A DNA stretch of 64,000 nucleotides from an uncultured Lachnospiraceae bacterium (GCA_910587305.1 CAJUKV010000013.1:1-64000), one strand, 5' to 3'. Positions 1 to 8,123 are shown, numbered from the stretch's first letter. A program made the numbers and translations. Notes: generated from the sequence alone by a model not told the origin.

Positions 1-76
1 AAGCGATAAAAAACAAGCGATAAAAACAAGCGATAAAAAACAAGCGATAAAAACAAGCGATAAAAACAAGCGATAA
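1..76 (+). repeat. Tandem 13/14-nt repeat in the end of an interrupted coding frame
   Basis: Five units of AAGCGATAAAAAC (13 nt) or AAGCGATAAAAAAC (14 nt) occur in the order 14, 13, 14, 13, 13, followed by a partial sixth. Each 14+13 pair is 27 nt and encodes SDKKQAIKT in the frame beginning at base 2, so this is the repetitive linker of a protein whose body lies before the window. The odd fifth unit shifts the frame, and the reading ends at TAA 74-76. Loss of one 13-nt unit or gain of one 14-nt unit would join the frame to the winged-helix ORF that starts at 78. Confidence 0.8.
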
Positions 77-77
77 T

Positions 78-251
78 ATGGAAAAAATCAGGCGTTATTT
101 GCAAAAACATGAAAAGGCAAAAACAAAAGATATTGCGAAGCTGCTGGGTTTAAGCATGGCAAGAACCAGGTCTTTGCTTTCTGCAATGGACGATGTTGAG
201 GCCTTGGGAGAAAATAAGGCAAGAAACTATCAATTGCGAAAGAACATATAA
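78..251 (+). CDS. Small winged-helix ORF, detached C-terminal domain of a linker-repeat protein
   Basis: This is a 57-residue ORF (start MEKIRRYLQ, end YQLRKNI). The segment KTKDIAKLLGLSMARTRSLL reads as a helix-turn-helix, and a short wing follows, typical of the C-terminal DNA-binding domain in AlbA_2/Schlafen-type ATPases of Lachnospiraceae. The ATG lies 1 nt after the TAA of the upstream frame (TAATATG), so translation could restart here, though no independent ribosome binding site is evident. I infer that it was, or can become, the C-terminus of the upstream gene. A second family member with a repeat linker is at 22539-24068. The upstream part is outside the window, so the family assignment is tentative. 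Confidence 0.55.
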   Translation: MEKIRRYLQKHEKAKTKDIAKLLGLSMARTRSLLSAMDDVEALGENKARNYQLRKNI

Positions 252-260
252 CGAGTTTCG

Positions 261-312
261 ATTGTACGGAACAAAATACATGGCTGCGCTAAAAATTTTT
301 GTCCCGTACAAT
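261..312. other. Inverted repeat between convergent genes
   Basis: ATTGTACGG at 261-269 pairs with the end of CCCGTACAAT at 303-312, and an AACAAAA/TTTTTGT inner stem extends it. It lies between the plus-strand winged-helix ORF and the minus-strand LacI gene, where a two-way terminator would be expected, but no long T-run follows the stem. Confidence 0.5.
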
Positions 313-387
313 TGGAATAACAGGCAGTAATTTGAGCCGGGTTATCTTGATGCCGGCTTTCATATAATCTCGCGACGGTTCCCTGCT

Positions 388-1923
388 CTACCCCTCCATC
401 TCCCTTATATGCCGCAAAAATTCTTCTGTCTTCGACCAGTATTTTATACCCCAGTTTTCAAAATTCCATTCCTCCATATAATCGTTGCACTCATAGTCAA
501 TGTAATACAGCTCCCCCTTTTGCATCACAAAATTTGTAGGGAAATAGTCAATATTGATATGTGCCGGATAAAGCAGCCGGCACATTTCCTTTACCTGCCT
601 GATGCTTTCTTCCGTCTGCCCGTCATGCAAAACCATCTCATAAACCGTTTCTCCCTCTATATATTCTTTTACAATCCGTTCCCCTTCCGGGTCAAAGTCA
701 ATCAGCTCCGGCATCCGTATGCCGATACCTTTAAGCCGCCTGTAATCCCGCAGTTCCGCTTCCATCTTATCGCCAAACTGATAATAATCGCAGGGTTCGT
801 GATGAATCTGTTTTACCACCACCAATTTTTCCTTATCTCCGGCAAGATAAGAATATCCGCCTTTTCCTTTTCCCAAAAGCTTTATAATGGAATACTCTTT
901 TTGGTTGACGGTAAGCGAATTGAAATTCTTTACGCTGCCGCGTTCCACAAGAAAAACCGGTAATTTCACCGTCATACTTTTCTGTTTGCCCGCTTTCAGA
1001 TTTTGTAAAATACCGATTGCCTTTTGGGCCCTCTTTCGCGCGTCCTGCCTCACGGTGGTCAGGGAAGGGAAACAATATTGGCATAGGGCGCTGTCGTCAA
1101 ACCCCACAACGGAAATCTCTTCGGGCACATGGATTCCTTTTTCCTGGAAATAACGGAGCAATTCAACCGCATAATAATCGGATGCGGCGAAAACTGCCGT
1201 GTACTCTCTTATCTCTTTTTCCTTTTCCTCGTAGAAAATCATTCTTTCCCTTTTTTCTACGGGAATCTGCATAAAATCAACCGAATTTTCCTCCATGGCG
1301 TCCGCGCAGCCTTTCATCCGCTCCAAATCCATGCAGATGGAATTGTCCGCAATGCAAAGTACTTTTTTATGCCCCATTTCCTTTAAATATTTTCCCACCT
1401 GCCAGCCGCCGTCATAGTGGTCTATGGTCAGGTTACAGATTCCTCCGGTCTCTTCAAAATACCCGTCGTACACCACAAAAGGAATATGCATGGATTCCCG
1501 CAGCCTTTTGTAATCCTGTTCACAAAATCCAATGAGCACGAGCCCTTCCATATTCCACATGGAGGCAAACCGGACAATCTCGTCCCACTGCGTCGTCACC
1601 TTTATCATCATAAAAAACCCGGCCTTATCCATCTCCCCTGACAAAGCGTTCAGGGAGGCAGAGACAAATCCGTCCTCCAGAACATGCCCCGCATATTTCG
1701 CATGGTCTTTCACCACCACGCCGATTATCCTGGAATTGTTTTGCGCCAGCAAAATCCCGGCCATACTTGGAATGTAACCCCTCTTCTCCACAAGCTCGTG
1801 AACCCGCCTGACCGTCTCGCCGGAAACCTTCCCGGTCTTTCCGTGAATCACGTTAGAAACCGTTGCCGTGCTGAGCCCCAGCTCCTCCGCAATATCGGCT
1901 ATTCTGACCCGCTCCTTCTCCAT
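388..1923 (-). CDS. LacI-family repressor fused to a C-terminal protein-kinase-like domain
   Basis: The protein has 511 residues; ordinary LacI regulators have about 340. Residues 5-60 are a LacI helix-turn-helix (IADIAEELGLSTATVSNVI) with hinge, and about 65-330 are a periplasmic-binding-protein-like ligand domain (SVVGFDDSALCQYCFPSLTTV near its end). Residues about 343-511 look like an eukaryotic-type or Bud32-like kinase: a glycine loop GKGKGG at 351-356, VVVK with Lys371, a hinge IVKEYIEGETVYEM, a catalytic loop INIDYFPTNF with Asp459 and Asn464 in the usual D-x4-N spacing, and IDYE with Asp476 in the DFG position. All key catalytic residues are thus present. The ATG at 1921-1923 has GGAGAG just upstream. 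The gene stands alone with no sugar operon beside it. I infer a cytosolic sugar-responsive repressor that may also phosphorylate a protein or small molecule; neither ligand nor substrate can be told. Confidence 0.8.
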   Translation of the reverse strand: MEKERVRIADIAEELGLSTATVSNVIHGKTGKVSGETVRRVHELVEKRGYIPSMAGILLAQNNSRIIGVVVKDHAKYAGHVLEDGFVSASLNALSGEMDKAGFFMMIKVTTQWDEIVRFASMWNMEGLVLIGFCEQDYKRLRESMHIPFVVYDGYFEETGGICNLTIDHYDGGWQVGKYLKEMGHKKVLCIADNSICMDLERMKGCADAMEENSVDFMQIPVEKRERMIFYEEKEKEIREYTAVFAASDYYAVELLRYFQEKGIHVPEEISVVGFDDSALCQYCFPSLTTVRQDARKRAQKAIGILQNLKAGKQKSMTVKLPVFLVERGSVKNFNSLTVNQKEYSIIKLLGKGKGGYSYLAGDKEKLVVVKQIHHEPCDYYQFGDKMEAELRDYRRLKGIGIRMPELIDFDPEGERIVKEYIEGETVYEMVLHDGQTEESIRQVKEMCRLLYPAHINIDYFPTNFVMQKGELYYIDYECNDYMEEWNFENWGIKYWSKTEEFLRHIREMEG

Positions 1924-2081
1924 CGCTCTCCATTTCCCCTTTCAAATCCGCCCTCTTTGCCCCAGGCGTCAGATAGCGTTTACCGTTGATACTATCAGTA
2001 TAATAAATCCATATGCCTATTTCAAAGGTTAAACGCATAACCTGATACAAAAAAAGCAACCCTGTTTTTGTATATATTGAC

Positions 2082-2117
2082 GAAAAAAGCCAGGAATCTT
2101 TTCAGACTCCCGGCTGA
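2082..2117 (-). terminator. Rho-independent terminator after the DUF3783 gene
   Basis: Read on the minus strand, AGCCGGGA (2115-2108) and TCCTGGCT (2095-2088) form a stem with one G-T pair, followed by a T-run. The first arm overlaps the last codons of the gene ending at 2102. Confidence 0.75.
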
Positions 2118-2503
2118 TGAATTGCCGCATGTTCCTTTTGTAATTCTTTGAAAAGGGTGATCCCGTTCCAATTTTGGTTTGTCTGTGTGAGCACCGCCTT
2201 ATATGGAATCTTCCCGCAGGCCGGGTTAGCGCGAAGGAGAGATAAGACGCTCTCAAGCTTGTCCTCCCCAAGTCCTGCAAATACTATCATCTGACCGTCC
2301 AATTCCTGTCCGCCGTAAACAGCGGCAGGAGGGATTGTTTCATCCCCGGCCAGCATTTTAAGGGGTACTACATACTCTTCCTTCGATACGATTCGACATT
2401 GTACCTGTGCCAAAAACAAAGCCATTCTTACCGCCTGCAGCTGAGTATCCTCTTTGAAATTATATAACAGCGCCTCTTCCTGTCCGTTTATCTCCATCTT
2501 CAT
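2102..2503 (-). CDS. DUF3783-family protein
   Basis: This is a 133-residue soluble protein. The C-terminal third (PYKAVLTQTNQNWNGITLF followed by KELQKEH) matches my recollection of DUF3783 proteins of Clostridia, whose function is unknown. There is no signal peptide and no metal-binding motif. Met1 and Met3 are both possible starts, and the ribosome binding site is weak. It is separated by 56 bp from the upstream flavin-binding protein gene on the same strand and may be cotranscribed with it. The terminator stem overlaps its stop codon. Confidence 0.65.
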   Translation of the reverse strand: MKMEINGQEEALLYNFKEDTQLQAVRMALFLAQVQCRIVSKEEYVVPLKMLAGDETIPPAAVYGGQELDGQMIVFAGLGEDKLESVLSLLRANPACGKIPYKAVLTQTNQNWNGITLFKELQKEHAAIHQPGV

Positions 2504-2559
2504 TATAACTTCATACCTTTACTTGGTTTATTTCATTTCACTTATCCCTCTGACTTGAT

Positions 2560-3039
2560 CTATTTTCCCTTCTTGCGCCTTTTACCCGTGCAGGCTTCCA
2601 CCGTCAGTTTAAACACTCCGGTTCTGGGAACTACCGCTTTATTATATGGAAAATCTTTCTTACGATAATGTCCCATGAGAATCCCAAGGGCCCGCTCCTT
2701 CTCCTCCTCCGGCAGCATTTCAATCTTTCCCCTGCCGATTACGCTTTCATATTCCATGGTACAGTTCCCGTCTTCCAAAGTGGTAACCAGCCTTGTCTCA
2801 CAGTCCATCTCAAAACCTGCCCTGTTATCTGCCGCAATCAGCTCATACTTTTTTCCTTCTAACGCTCCGTGGAAATACAAAACAATCTTTCCATCCTCAA
2901 GGGCCATCCCAAAATTCAGCGGTAATATGTAGGGATACTCTTCGTCGTTTAACGCAAGCCTGCATACCTCGCATTTTTCCATTACCTTTACAATTTCATC
3001 AAAATTTTTTATCTCTCTGTCCTGTCTTCTCATACTCAT
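2560..3039 (-). CDS. Pyridoxamine 5'-phosphate oxidase-like (NimA-type) flavin protein
   Basis: This is a 159-residue protein with the split-barrel FMN-binding pattern of the NimA/PNPOx-like family: MRRQDREI at the start, CRLALNDEEYPYILPLNFGM in the first barrel half, KIVLYFHGALEGKKYELI, then GRGKIEMLPEEEKERAL and a basic C-terminus. Related proteins include 5-nitroimidazole reductases and uncharacterised anaerobe flavoproteins, so substrate and true activity remain open. Met1 and Met3 are both usable starts, with a GGGGT motif just upstream. The gene is small, complete and ordinary in composition. Confidence 0.8.
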   Translation of the reverse strand: MSMRRQDREIKNFDEIVKVMEKCEVCRLALNDEEYPYILPLNFGMALEDGKIVLYFHGALEGKKYELIAADNRAGFEMDCETRLVTTLEDGNCTMEYESVIGRGKIEMLPEEEKERALGILMGHYRKKDFPYNKAVVPRTGVFKLTVEACTGKRRKKGK

Positions 3040-3225
3040 ACCCCATATATCGCAAAAATTTCTCTTACGATGCTTCCTTCGTTAAAAGCCACGGCAAGCT
3101 GATGGGATATCAAACTTGCAACGTGCTAAGACCGTGATTATATTTGTTTATTTTTGTTTTTATTTCTTTGTACAGTATACCATCTTTCCGCCAATAAAAC
3201 AGGATAATCCATAAAAAATATTAAT

Positions 3226-3957
3226 TTATTTACATCCTTCCAACATTTTTTCCCTCATATTCATCAAAATTTTTTTCTCCAGCCTGCTCACCTGAACCTG
3301 GCTGATGCCAAGGACCCTTGCCACCTCCGTTTGGGTCTTGTCCTGATAATAGCGCAGCGTAATCAGTTTTTGTTCGTTTGACGGCAAACCGTCAATCAAC
3401 TGATGCACCACCAGATGATCCAAAACCTTTTCCTGCTCGTTTTGCTTTTCATCCGCAAGCTGGTCCACCATAAATATTTCGTTTCCATCGTTCTGATAGA
3501 CGGATTTGTAAATGGATTCTACCTGCACGTTAGCTTCCATGGCCAGCACTACCTCCTCGCTGGTAAGGGCTGTCTCGCCAGCCACCTCCTCCAGGGTAGG
3601 TTCGCGGTTTAAGGCGTTTGCCAGCCTTTCCCTTGCATACTTTATCCGCATCCCGTTTTCCTTTAATGTGCGGGAAACCTTCACCATCCCATCATCCCGG
3701 ATAAATCTTTTAATCTCCCCGGTAATCAGCGGAACTGCGTATGTAGAAAATTTTACTTCATAGCTTGTATTAAATTTGTCAATGGATTTTATCAGGCCGA
3801 TTACGCCAATTTGAAATAAATCCTCCGCCTCGTAACCTCTCCCTAAAAAGCGCTTTACGATATGGCGAACCAGCCCCAGATTCTTCTCTATCAGTACCTC
3901 TCTTGCTTCCTTTTCCCCGGCCTGTGCCCTTTCAATCAGTACTGCATTCTCCTCCAT
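3226..3957 (-). CDS. sigF: RNA polymerase sporulation sigma factor SigF
   Basis: The 243-residue protein carries sigma-70 regions 2, 3 and 4: region 2 includes GYEAEDLFQIGVIGLIKSID, region 4 includes the helix-turn-helix TEVARVLGISQVQVSRLEKK. It directs early forespore transcription after asymmetric division. It is the last gene of the spoIIA operon and starts 3 bp after the spoIIAB stop codon; its ribosome binding site (GAGGA) lies inside spoIIAB. Held inactive by SpoIIAB and released by dephosphorylated SpoIIAA, as known for this family. The order SpoIIAA-SpoIIAB-SigF makes SigF far likelier than SigG. Confidence 0.95.
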   Translation of the reverse strand: MEENAVLIERAQAGEKEAREVLIEKNLGLVRHIVKRFLGRGYEAEDLFQIGVIGLIKSIDKFNTSYEVKFSTYAVPLITGEIKRFIRDDGMVKVSRTLKENGMRIKYARERLANALNREPTLEEVAGETALTSEEVVLAMEANVQVESIYKSVYQNDGNEIFMVDQLADEKQNEQEKVLDHLVVHQLIDGLPSNEQKLITLRYYQDKTQTEVARVLGISQVQVSRLEKKILMNMREKMLEGCK

Positions 3958-3960
3958 AAA

Positions 3961-4455
3961 CTATTCCTCTTGCCAAATCCATGAAGTGGTTCCCAGTTTC
4001 TTTTTCATCAACACGCTGGTGCCATAGCCCGGCTTTGATTCCACCTCCAAATTATCCATAAAGGCTTCCATGAAGGCAAATCCCATACCGGATCTGTCAA
4101 GCTCCGGCCTGGTTGTAAAAAGAGGCTCCATTGCCTGATCAATGTCCTCGATTCCTTTTCCCGTATCCTTGATTTCCACCTCCAAGACGTCCTCCTCTAT
4201 GGTGCAGCGCAAATAAACCTGATTCTTTTCCTCCCGGTTATCCTCCTGCCAAAGCTCGGAATCATACCCATGAATAATGGCATTGGTCACCGCCTCTGAA
4301 ACTGCCGTCTTGATATCTGAAATTTCCTCCATAGTAGGGTTTAACGGCGTCACAAAAGCGGCCACCGCCACCCTTGCAAAGGCTTCATTCACTGAAACGG
4401 CGTCAAATGTCATCTCCATTTCATTTCTCAAAACCGTATTATTTTTTGTTTCCAT
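3961..4455 (-). CDS. spoIIAB: Anti-sigma F factor and SpoIIAA kinase SpoIIAB
   Basis: The 164-residue protein is a GHKL-fold serine kinase. The N-box appears in ISDIKTAVSEAVTNAIIHGY, the G1 box in VEIKDTGKGIED and the G2 region in RSGMGFAFMEAFMD. It binds and inhibits SigF and phosphorylates SpoIIAA. Start ATG at 4453-4455 has GGGAAAAG upstream. The protein is somewhat longer than the roughly 146 residues of Bacillus. A 139-bp spacer full of short repeats separates it from spoIIAA, whereas these genes are close together in most spore formers. Confidence 0.95.
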   Translation of the reverse strand: METKNNTVLRNEMEMTFDAVSVNEAFARVAVAAFVTPLNPTMEEISDIKTAVSEAVTNAIIHGYDSELWQEDNREEKNQVYLRCTIEEDVLEVEIKDTGKGIEDIDQAMEPLFTTRPELDRSGMGFAFMEAFMDNLEVESKPGYGTSVLMKKKLGTTSWIWQEE

Positions 4456-4594
4456 ATCTTTTCCCTTTCTCTTACCGAATTTCTCTCTGACTCCTACCTG
4501 TCCGCTTCAGCGGACGTATAAATCAGGATGTGCGAAATCTCTGATTTCACACTACTCCTGCCTGCCCGCTTCAACAGGCACATATGTCGGAATG
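4456..4594. repeat. Palindromic repeat block inside the spoIIA operon
   Basis: Two related units follow each other: one contains the hairpin TGTCCGCTTCAGCGGAC and the phrase GCGAAATCTCTGATTTCAC, the other a diverged CTGCCCGCTTCAACAGGC. Similar phrases occur at about 60800 (GCGAAATGTCAGATTTCAC), so this is a dispersed family and not a gene. Confidence 0.65.
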
Positions 4595-4903
4595 CTATTC
4601 CATGATTTCAATCACTTTATGTAAACCACATATCATCAGGGTTCTCTTAATTCTTGTATCTGTGTTAATTGCAAAAACCTTACCGCCAAAATAAGATATT
4701 TTCTTATATCTTCCAATAATAATGCCAATACCGGAGCTGTCCATAAAACGGGTATCCTCAAAATCAAAAACCACATTTCCAACCCCTTCCTTCATGATAT
4801 AATCGTCTGCTACTTTACTTATGTAAACCGACTTGTGATGATCCACCTCTTCCGGCATTCTGACCATCAAATAATTTTCAATCACTTTAAAATTTTCTTC
4901 CAT
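4595..4903 (-). CDS. spoIIAA: Anti-sigma F factor antagonist SpoIIAA
   Basis: This is a 102-residue STAS-domain protein. The phosphorylatable serine lies in FMDSSGIGIIIGRYK (Ser56/Ser57), the exact motif of SpoIIAA. When dephosphorylated by SpoIIE it sequesters SpoIIAB and frees SigF. The ATG at 4901-4903 is preferred over upstream in-frame starts because it has AGGAGG at a 7-nt distance and matches the family length. That ribosome binding site lies at the edge of a B-family intergenic repeat (about 4906-4965). First gene of the spoIIA operon. Confidence 0.93.
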   Translation of the reverse strand: MEENFKVIENYLMVRMPEEVDHHKSVYISKVADDYIMKEGVGNVVFDFEDTRFMDSSGIGIIIGRYKKISYFGGKVFAINTDTRIKRTLMICGLHKVIEIME

Positions 4904-4905
4904 AT

Positions 4906-5060
4906 ATACCTCCTGCCTGTCACAAGCTTTGCCTGCGGTACTGCCGCTGATAAAAAACTCACTGATTTCCTTACGTCCTATCTGCACAGGTCTATGCAAA
5001 AACGCCGCCGCGCTTTGCAAGTCAGCTTACTGACATATTTCCTTTGGACGCCCGTGTGCA
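4906..5060. repeat. B-family and related repeats in the spoIIAA leader
   Basis: The block next to spoIIAA (TATACCTCCTGCCTGTCACA, then CTGCGGTACTGCCGCTGATAAA) is a diverged copy of the B repeat at 13467-13614 and 49173-49250. Beyond it, CAGCTTACTGACATATTTCC followed by TTTGGACGCCCGTGTG recurs at 31487-31529. Confidence 0.6.
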
Positions 5061-5097
5061 TCAAACGCCGACACGCTTCGCGAATCGGCTTATTGCA

Positions 5098-5135
5098 TAA
5101 AAAAAAGAGAACAAACGAAATGTCTGTTCTCTTTT
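5098..5135 (-). terminator. Rho-independent terminator between the TPR gene and spoIIAA
   Basis: AAAGAGAACA at 5104-5113 pairs perfectly with TGTTCTCTTT at 5125-5134. Both ends are A/T-rich, so it can act in either direction. It isolates the spoIIA operon from the upstream TPR gene. Confidence 0.85.
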
Positions 5136-5240
5136 GTACTTTATCTGAAATTTCATTTTATCAATTACGCCTATACACAGATTTAAGCAAATGTCCCTAT
5201 TCGATAACCCAAAGAATAAATTATCGTCTGCTTTTTGGGT

Positions 5241-6659
5241 TTATCCCGCATTATTAATCTCCGCAAGATGCGTTTCCGAACTGCTTGCCTTTCTGGTTCC
5301 GGGATAATCGTCTATTACCTGGGCAAAGATTTTCTTTGCCGCATCATAATCCTCCGTATAAAAATAGCTTTCCCCTAAATAAAACAATGCGTCTCCATTG
5401 GTATTATTGTAACGGTACGCTTTTTCCAGATTGGGAATCGCCGTCTCGTAGTCCTTTGCCCGGAAGCTTGCATATCCGGTGTTGTAATAATATTCCTCCA
5501 GCTTAGGCCCTACGGTGGCAACCAGGCTGTCGTACAGGGAAGTGAATGCATCCGTCTTGTACTCCTCCGCCTCCTCCCCTTCTTCGTCCAGCGCTTCCAG
5601 ATAATCCGCAATTGCCTGAATATCGTCAGGGGCTTTCATATAGGCGCTGACAGCCATCATGAGGCCGTCGGTTGCCTGCAGTGTTCCGTCCGTGCCCTGA
5701 TAAGAGGCGAGCTCCTCCGAAAGCAAAGCCTTTTCATCCGTCAGCTTCTGTACCTTTTGCTCCAACTCGTCAATGGTGGCTGTCTTAGCGTCGGACTGTT
5801 CGCTGACCGCCCGAAGCTCCTTATTGACAACCGCCTTGGCGCTTTGGATACGTCCCGGCAGAATCAAAAAGCAGGCTATGGCCACGCCAATAATCACCCC
5901 CAGCCCTAAGTTTAGCAGAGAAGAAACGCCTCTGTGCTCCTTTCTGTTCACCGGCTGGATGATCGTCTCGTTCCCGCTCTGATAACGGACCGCCTTTTCG
6001 GAATATGCCTTCTTCTTAGGCGTATTCTTAGCGCTCTCATCCGGTGAAAGCATATGCTCCACTTCTTTCAGATAACGGAGGGTTATGGTGTTGTTGGCGT
6101 CTATCTGGCAGCACTTGTTAAGCTCCCTGTATGCCTTCTCCCATTCTTCCGTGCGAATATACAAAAGCGCCAAAAGCTGATGGGCGCACACATATTTCGG
6201 ATTATAGGAAAGCACTTTCTTTAACTGTATTACGGCCAGATCCTCGCTGTCCTGATAGCAATACAGCAACGCCTGATTATACTTCTTTATTGTCTGATTG
6301 ATGGTGTCAAGTCTTGACTGGTTGGTCTGCACCATATCGATATAATCGTCCGCAATATTCTTTTTGGGCCGCAGGTTCTTACTGATGACCCACTCGCTTA
6401 AAGCGGACACCACTTCGCCCATCTCAAAATAGACAAGTCCTAATAAATTCCTTGCGTCGATATTATTTTTATTCAATTTTAAACTTTGCCGTAAGCTGAC
6501 AATCGCCCCTGACAAATCTCTCACCGAAGCCTTTTCCAGACCATCATTATAAAAACGGTTGGAGGTGAACATAATCCTTTTATATAAAGAGACGTCCACA
6601 CCGCATCCCGTACAAAAATCGTGTTCTGACAAACGGCACCCACAGTTATAACAAATCAT
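5241..6659 (-). CDS. Membrane-anchored TPR protein with N-terminal zinc ribbon
   Basis: The 472-residue protein starts with a zinc ribbon (CYNCGCRLSEHDFCTGCGVD, residues 3-22). TPR repeats follow at about 35-210 (DARNLLGLVYFEMGEVVSAL, CAHQLLALLYIRTEEWEKAY). One membrane span is near 245-268 (GLGVIIGVAIACFLIL), then a coiled coil (ELEQKVQKLTDEKALLSEEL), then two or three more TPRs (DALFYLGESYFYTEDYDAA). The layout suggests a cytoplasmic zinc ribbon/TPR half and an outside TPR half. No enzyme motif is visible. It follows folC and a 50-aa ORF on the same strand, with a strong terminator after it. The function is unknown; a scaffold at the membrane is a reasonable inference. Confidence 0.8.
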   Translation of the reverse strand: MICYNCGCRLSEHDFCTGCGVDVSLYKRIMFTSNRFYNDGLEKASVRDLSGAIVSLRQSLKLNKNNIDARNLLGLVYFEMGEVVSALSEWVISKNLRPKKNIADDYIDMVQTNQSRLDTINQTIKKYNQALLYCYQDSEDLAVIQLKKVLSYNPKYVCAHQLLALLYIRTEEWEKAYRELNKCCQIDANNTITLRYLKEVEHMLSPDESAKNTPKKKAYSEKAVRYQSGNETIIQPVNRKEHRGVSSLLNLGLGVIIGVAIACFLILPGRIQSAKAVVNKELRAVSEQSDAKTATIDELEQKVQKLTDEKALLSEELASYQGTDGTLQATDGLMMAVSAYMKAPDDIQAIADYLEALDEEGEEAEEYKTDAFTSLYDSLVATVGPKLEEYYYNTGYASFRAKDYETAIPNLEKAYRYNNTNGDALFYLGESYFYTEDYDAAKKIFAQVIDDYPGTRKASSSETHLAEINNAG

Positions 6660-6670
6660 GCCGTCACCCC

Positions 6671-6823
6671 TTATTCCTCTTCTTCTTCTTCCTTTGGTTT
6701 GTCTGTAATCTTAATTAACAAATCTACCATGTCCGTCAAATCCTGGTTATATATCGCTTCCTCCGCATCCTCCACTTCAAGGCTGGGGTGAAATTTCTTT
6801 AATTCTTCTTCAAAATCAATCAT
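6671..6823 (-). CDS. Acidic 50-aa ORF translationally coupled to folC
   Basis: The ORF starts MIDFEEELKKFHPSLEVEDA and ends in a run of six glutamates. It begins inside the end of folC (8-bp overlap) and ends 11 bp before the TPR protein start, so the three genes form one coupled unit. It is strongly acidic and has no transmembrane segment. The conserved-looking placement and plain coding composition support a real gene, but I do not recognise a family. Confidence 0.6.
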   Translation of the reverse strand: MIDFEEELKKFHPSLEVEDAEEAIYNQDLTDMVDLLIKITDKPKEEEEEE

Positions 6824-8123
6824 TCAATACCTCCATGCTTCCAATTAAGGACTTCATCTGTCCTGCCAAATACAACGAACCGGATATGTATATCACATCC
6901 CCGATTCCCTTGCAGGATAAAAGCTGCCGATACGCCTCTCCCGCATTTTCATGGAAGCTGCAGCACAAACTTTTGTGTTGCTTCCAAACAGTTTTCAGTC
7001 TATCTATAGATGCACTTCTATCTGTTTCCAAAAGGGTGATCGCCGCCTTGCTAAAAAGCTCCGACTCTGCAATTCGAGCAGTCATCGCTTCATAACGCTT
7101 ATCCGCTACAACCCCAAACAGTAAAAATCTTTTTCCCAGGCAGCCGTCATTTTGGACTGCCTCCAAAAATGCTTCTATTCCATCCTCATTGTGGGCTCCA
7201 TCCAAATAAATTCCGGGTAAAACCTCTTCCATTCTGCCCGGCCAGTACATATTCCACAACCCTTTCTTAATTGACTTTGGCGTAATTTTGGCCTCATGCA
7301 GTCTTTCTGCCGCGCAGACTGCCAACGCCGCATTTTCCGTCTGATATCCCGCAATCGTATGCAAAGAAAGATTAACATATTTATAATAACCAGTCTCAAG
7401 GGAAAAATCAATGCTTTTATTATTTATATTCACATTCAAAATATTGTCAATTCCGATAAGAATTGCCTGACTTCGCGCCTTTTTTGCATATTGCGTCAAA
7501 ATTTCCGTACTCTTTTGTCTTTTATCAAAAAAAATAACCGGCGTGCCGGTCTTTATAATCCCCGCTTTCTCAGCTGTTATCGCTTCAATTGTGTCCCCCA
7601 GATATTGCATATGGTCATAACCGATTTCCGTAATGATGCATAAAGCAGGCCTATCTATAACGTTAGTGGCGTCCAGTCTTCCCCCCATACCGGTCTCCAA
7701 AATAATATAATCGGGCGCCTTTTCCTTAAAGTAAGCCATCGCCATCAAAAAAAGGTACTCAAAAAAGGAAGGATGATTTTTTCCCTCCACCCTATCTACA
7801 ATCTCCTTTATCTTACGGAAAATATCCACAAATTCTTCTTCTGAAATCATTTCATTTCCGATGCAAATTCTCTCCCGCATAACCTCCAAATGGGGCGAGG
7901 TAAACATCCCCACACTTAAACCGCTCTCCAATAAAATAGAACGCAAATAAGCACAAACGGAACCTTTTCCGTTTGTGCCTGCAATATGGATCACCTTGCT
8001 ATGTATCTTATCGCCCACTGCTGTCCTTAAAAGCTTTTTTATCTCCTCTAAGGAGTGCTTGCCGGTGAACCCGGGAATCTCAAGAATATATTGTTCCGCT
8101 TCCAAATAGGTATATGCTTTCAT
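6816..8123 (-). CDS. folC: Folylpolyglutamate synthase / dihydrofolate synthase
   Basis: The protein has 435 residues from the chosen start MKAYTYLEAE, which has GGGGAG at a good distance; an upstream in-frame ATG at 8147 lacks one. The Mur-ligase-type P-loop is IHIAGTNGKGSVCAYL, followed by VGMFTSPHL, FEYLFLMAMAYF and the TGMGGRLDATNV motif specific to FolC, then ITEIGYDHMQYLGDTIEAI and the C-terminal domain with YLDGAHNEDGIEAFL. It adds glutamate to folates, and often also makes dihydrofolate from dihydropteroate, in the cytosol. It is followed by the coupled 50-aa ORF. Confidence 0.93.
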   Translation of the reverse strand: MKAYTYLEAEQYILEIPGFTGKHSLEEIKKLLRTAVGDKIHSKVIHIAGTNGKGSVCAYLRSILLESGLSVGMFTSPHLEVMRERICIGNEMISEEEFVDIFRKIKEIVDRVEGKNHPSFFEYLFLMAMAYFKEKAPDYIILETGMGGRLDATNVIDRPALCIITEIGYDHMQYLGDTIEAITAEKAGIIKTGTPVIFFDKRQKSTEILTQYAKKARSQAILIGIDNILNVNINNKSIDFSLETGYYKYVNLSLHTIAGYQTENAALAVCAAERLHEAKITPKSIKKGLWNMYWPGRMEEVLPGIYLDGAHNEDGIEAFLEAVQNDGCLGKRFLLFGVVADKRYEAMTARIAESELFSKAAITLLETDRSASIDRLKTVWKQHKSLCCSFHENAGEAYRQLLSCKGIGDVIYISGSLYLAGQMKSLIGSMEVLND

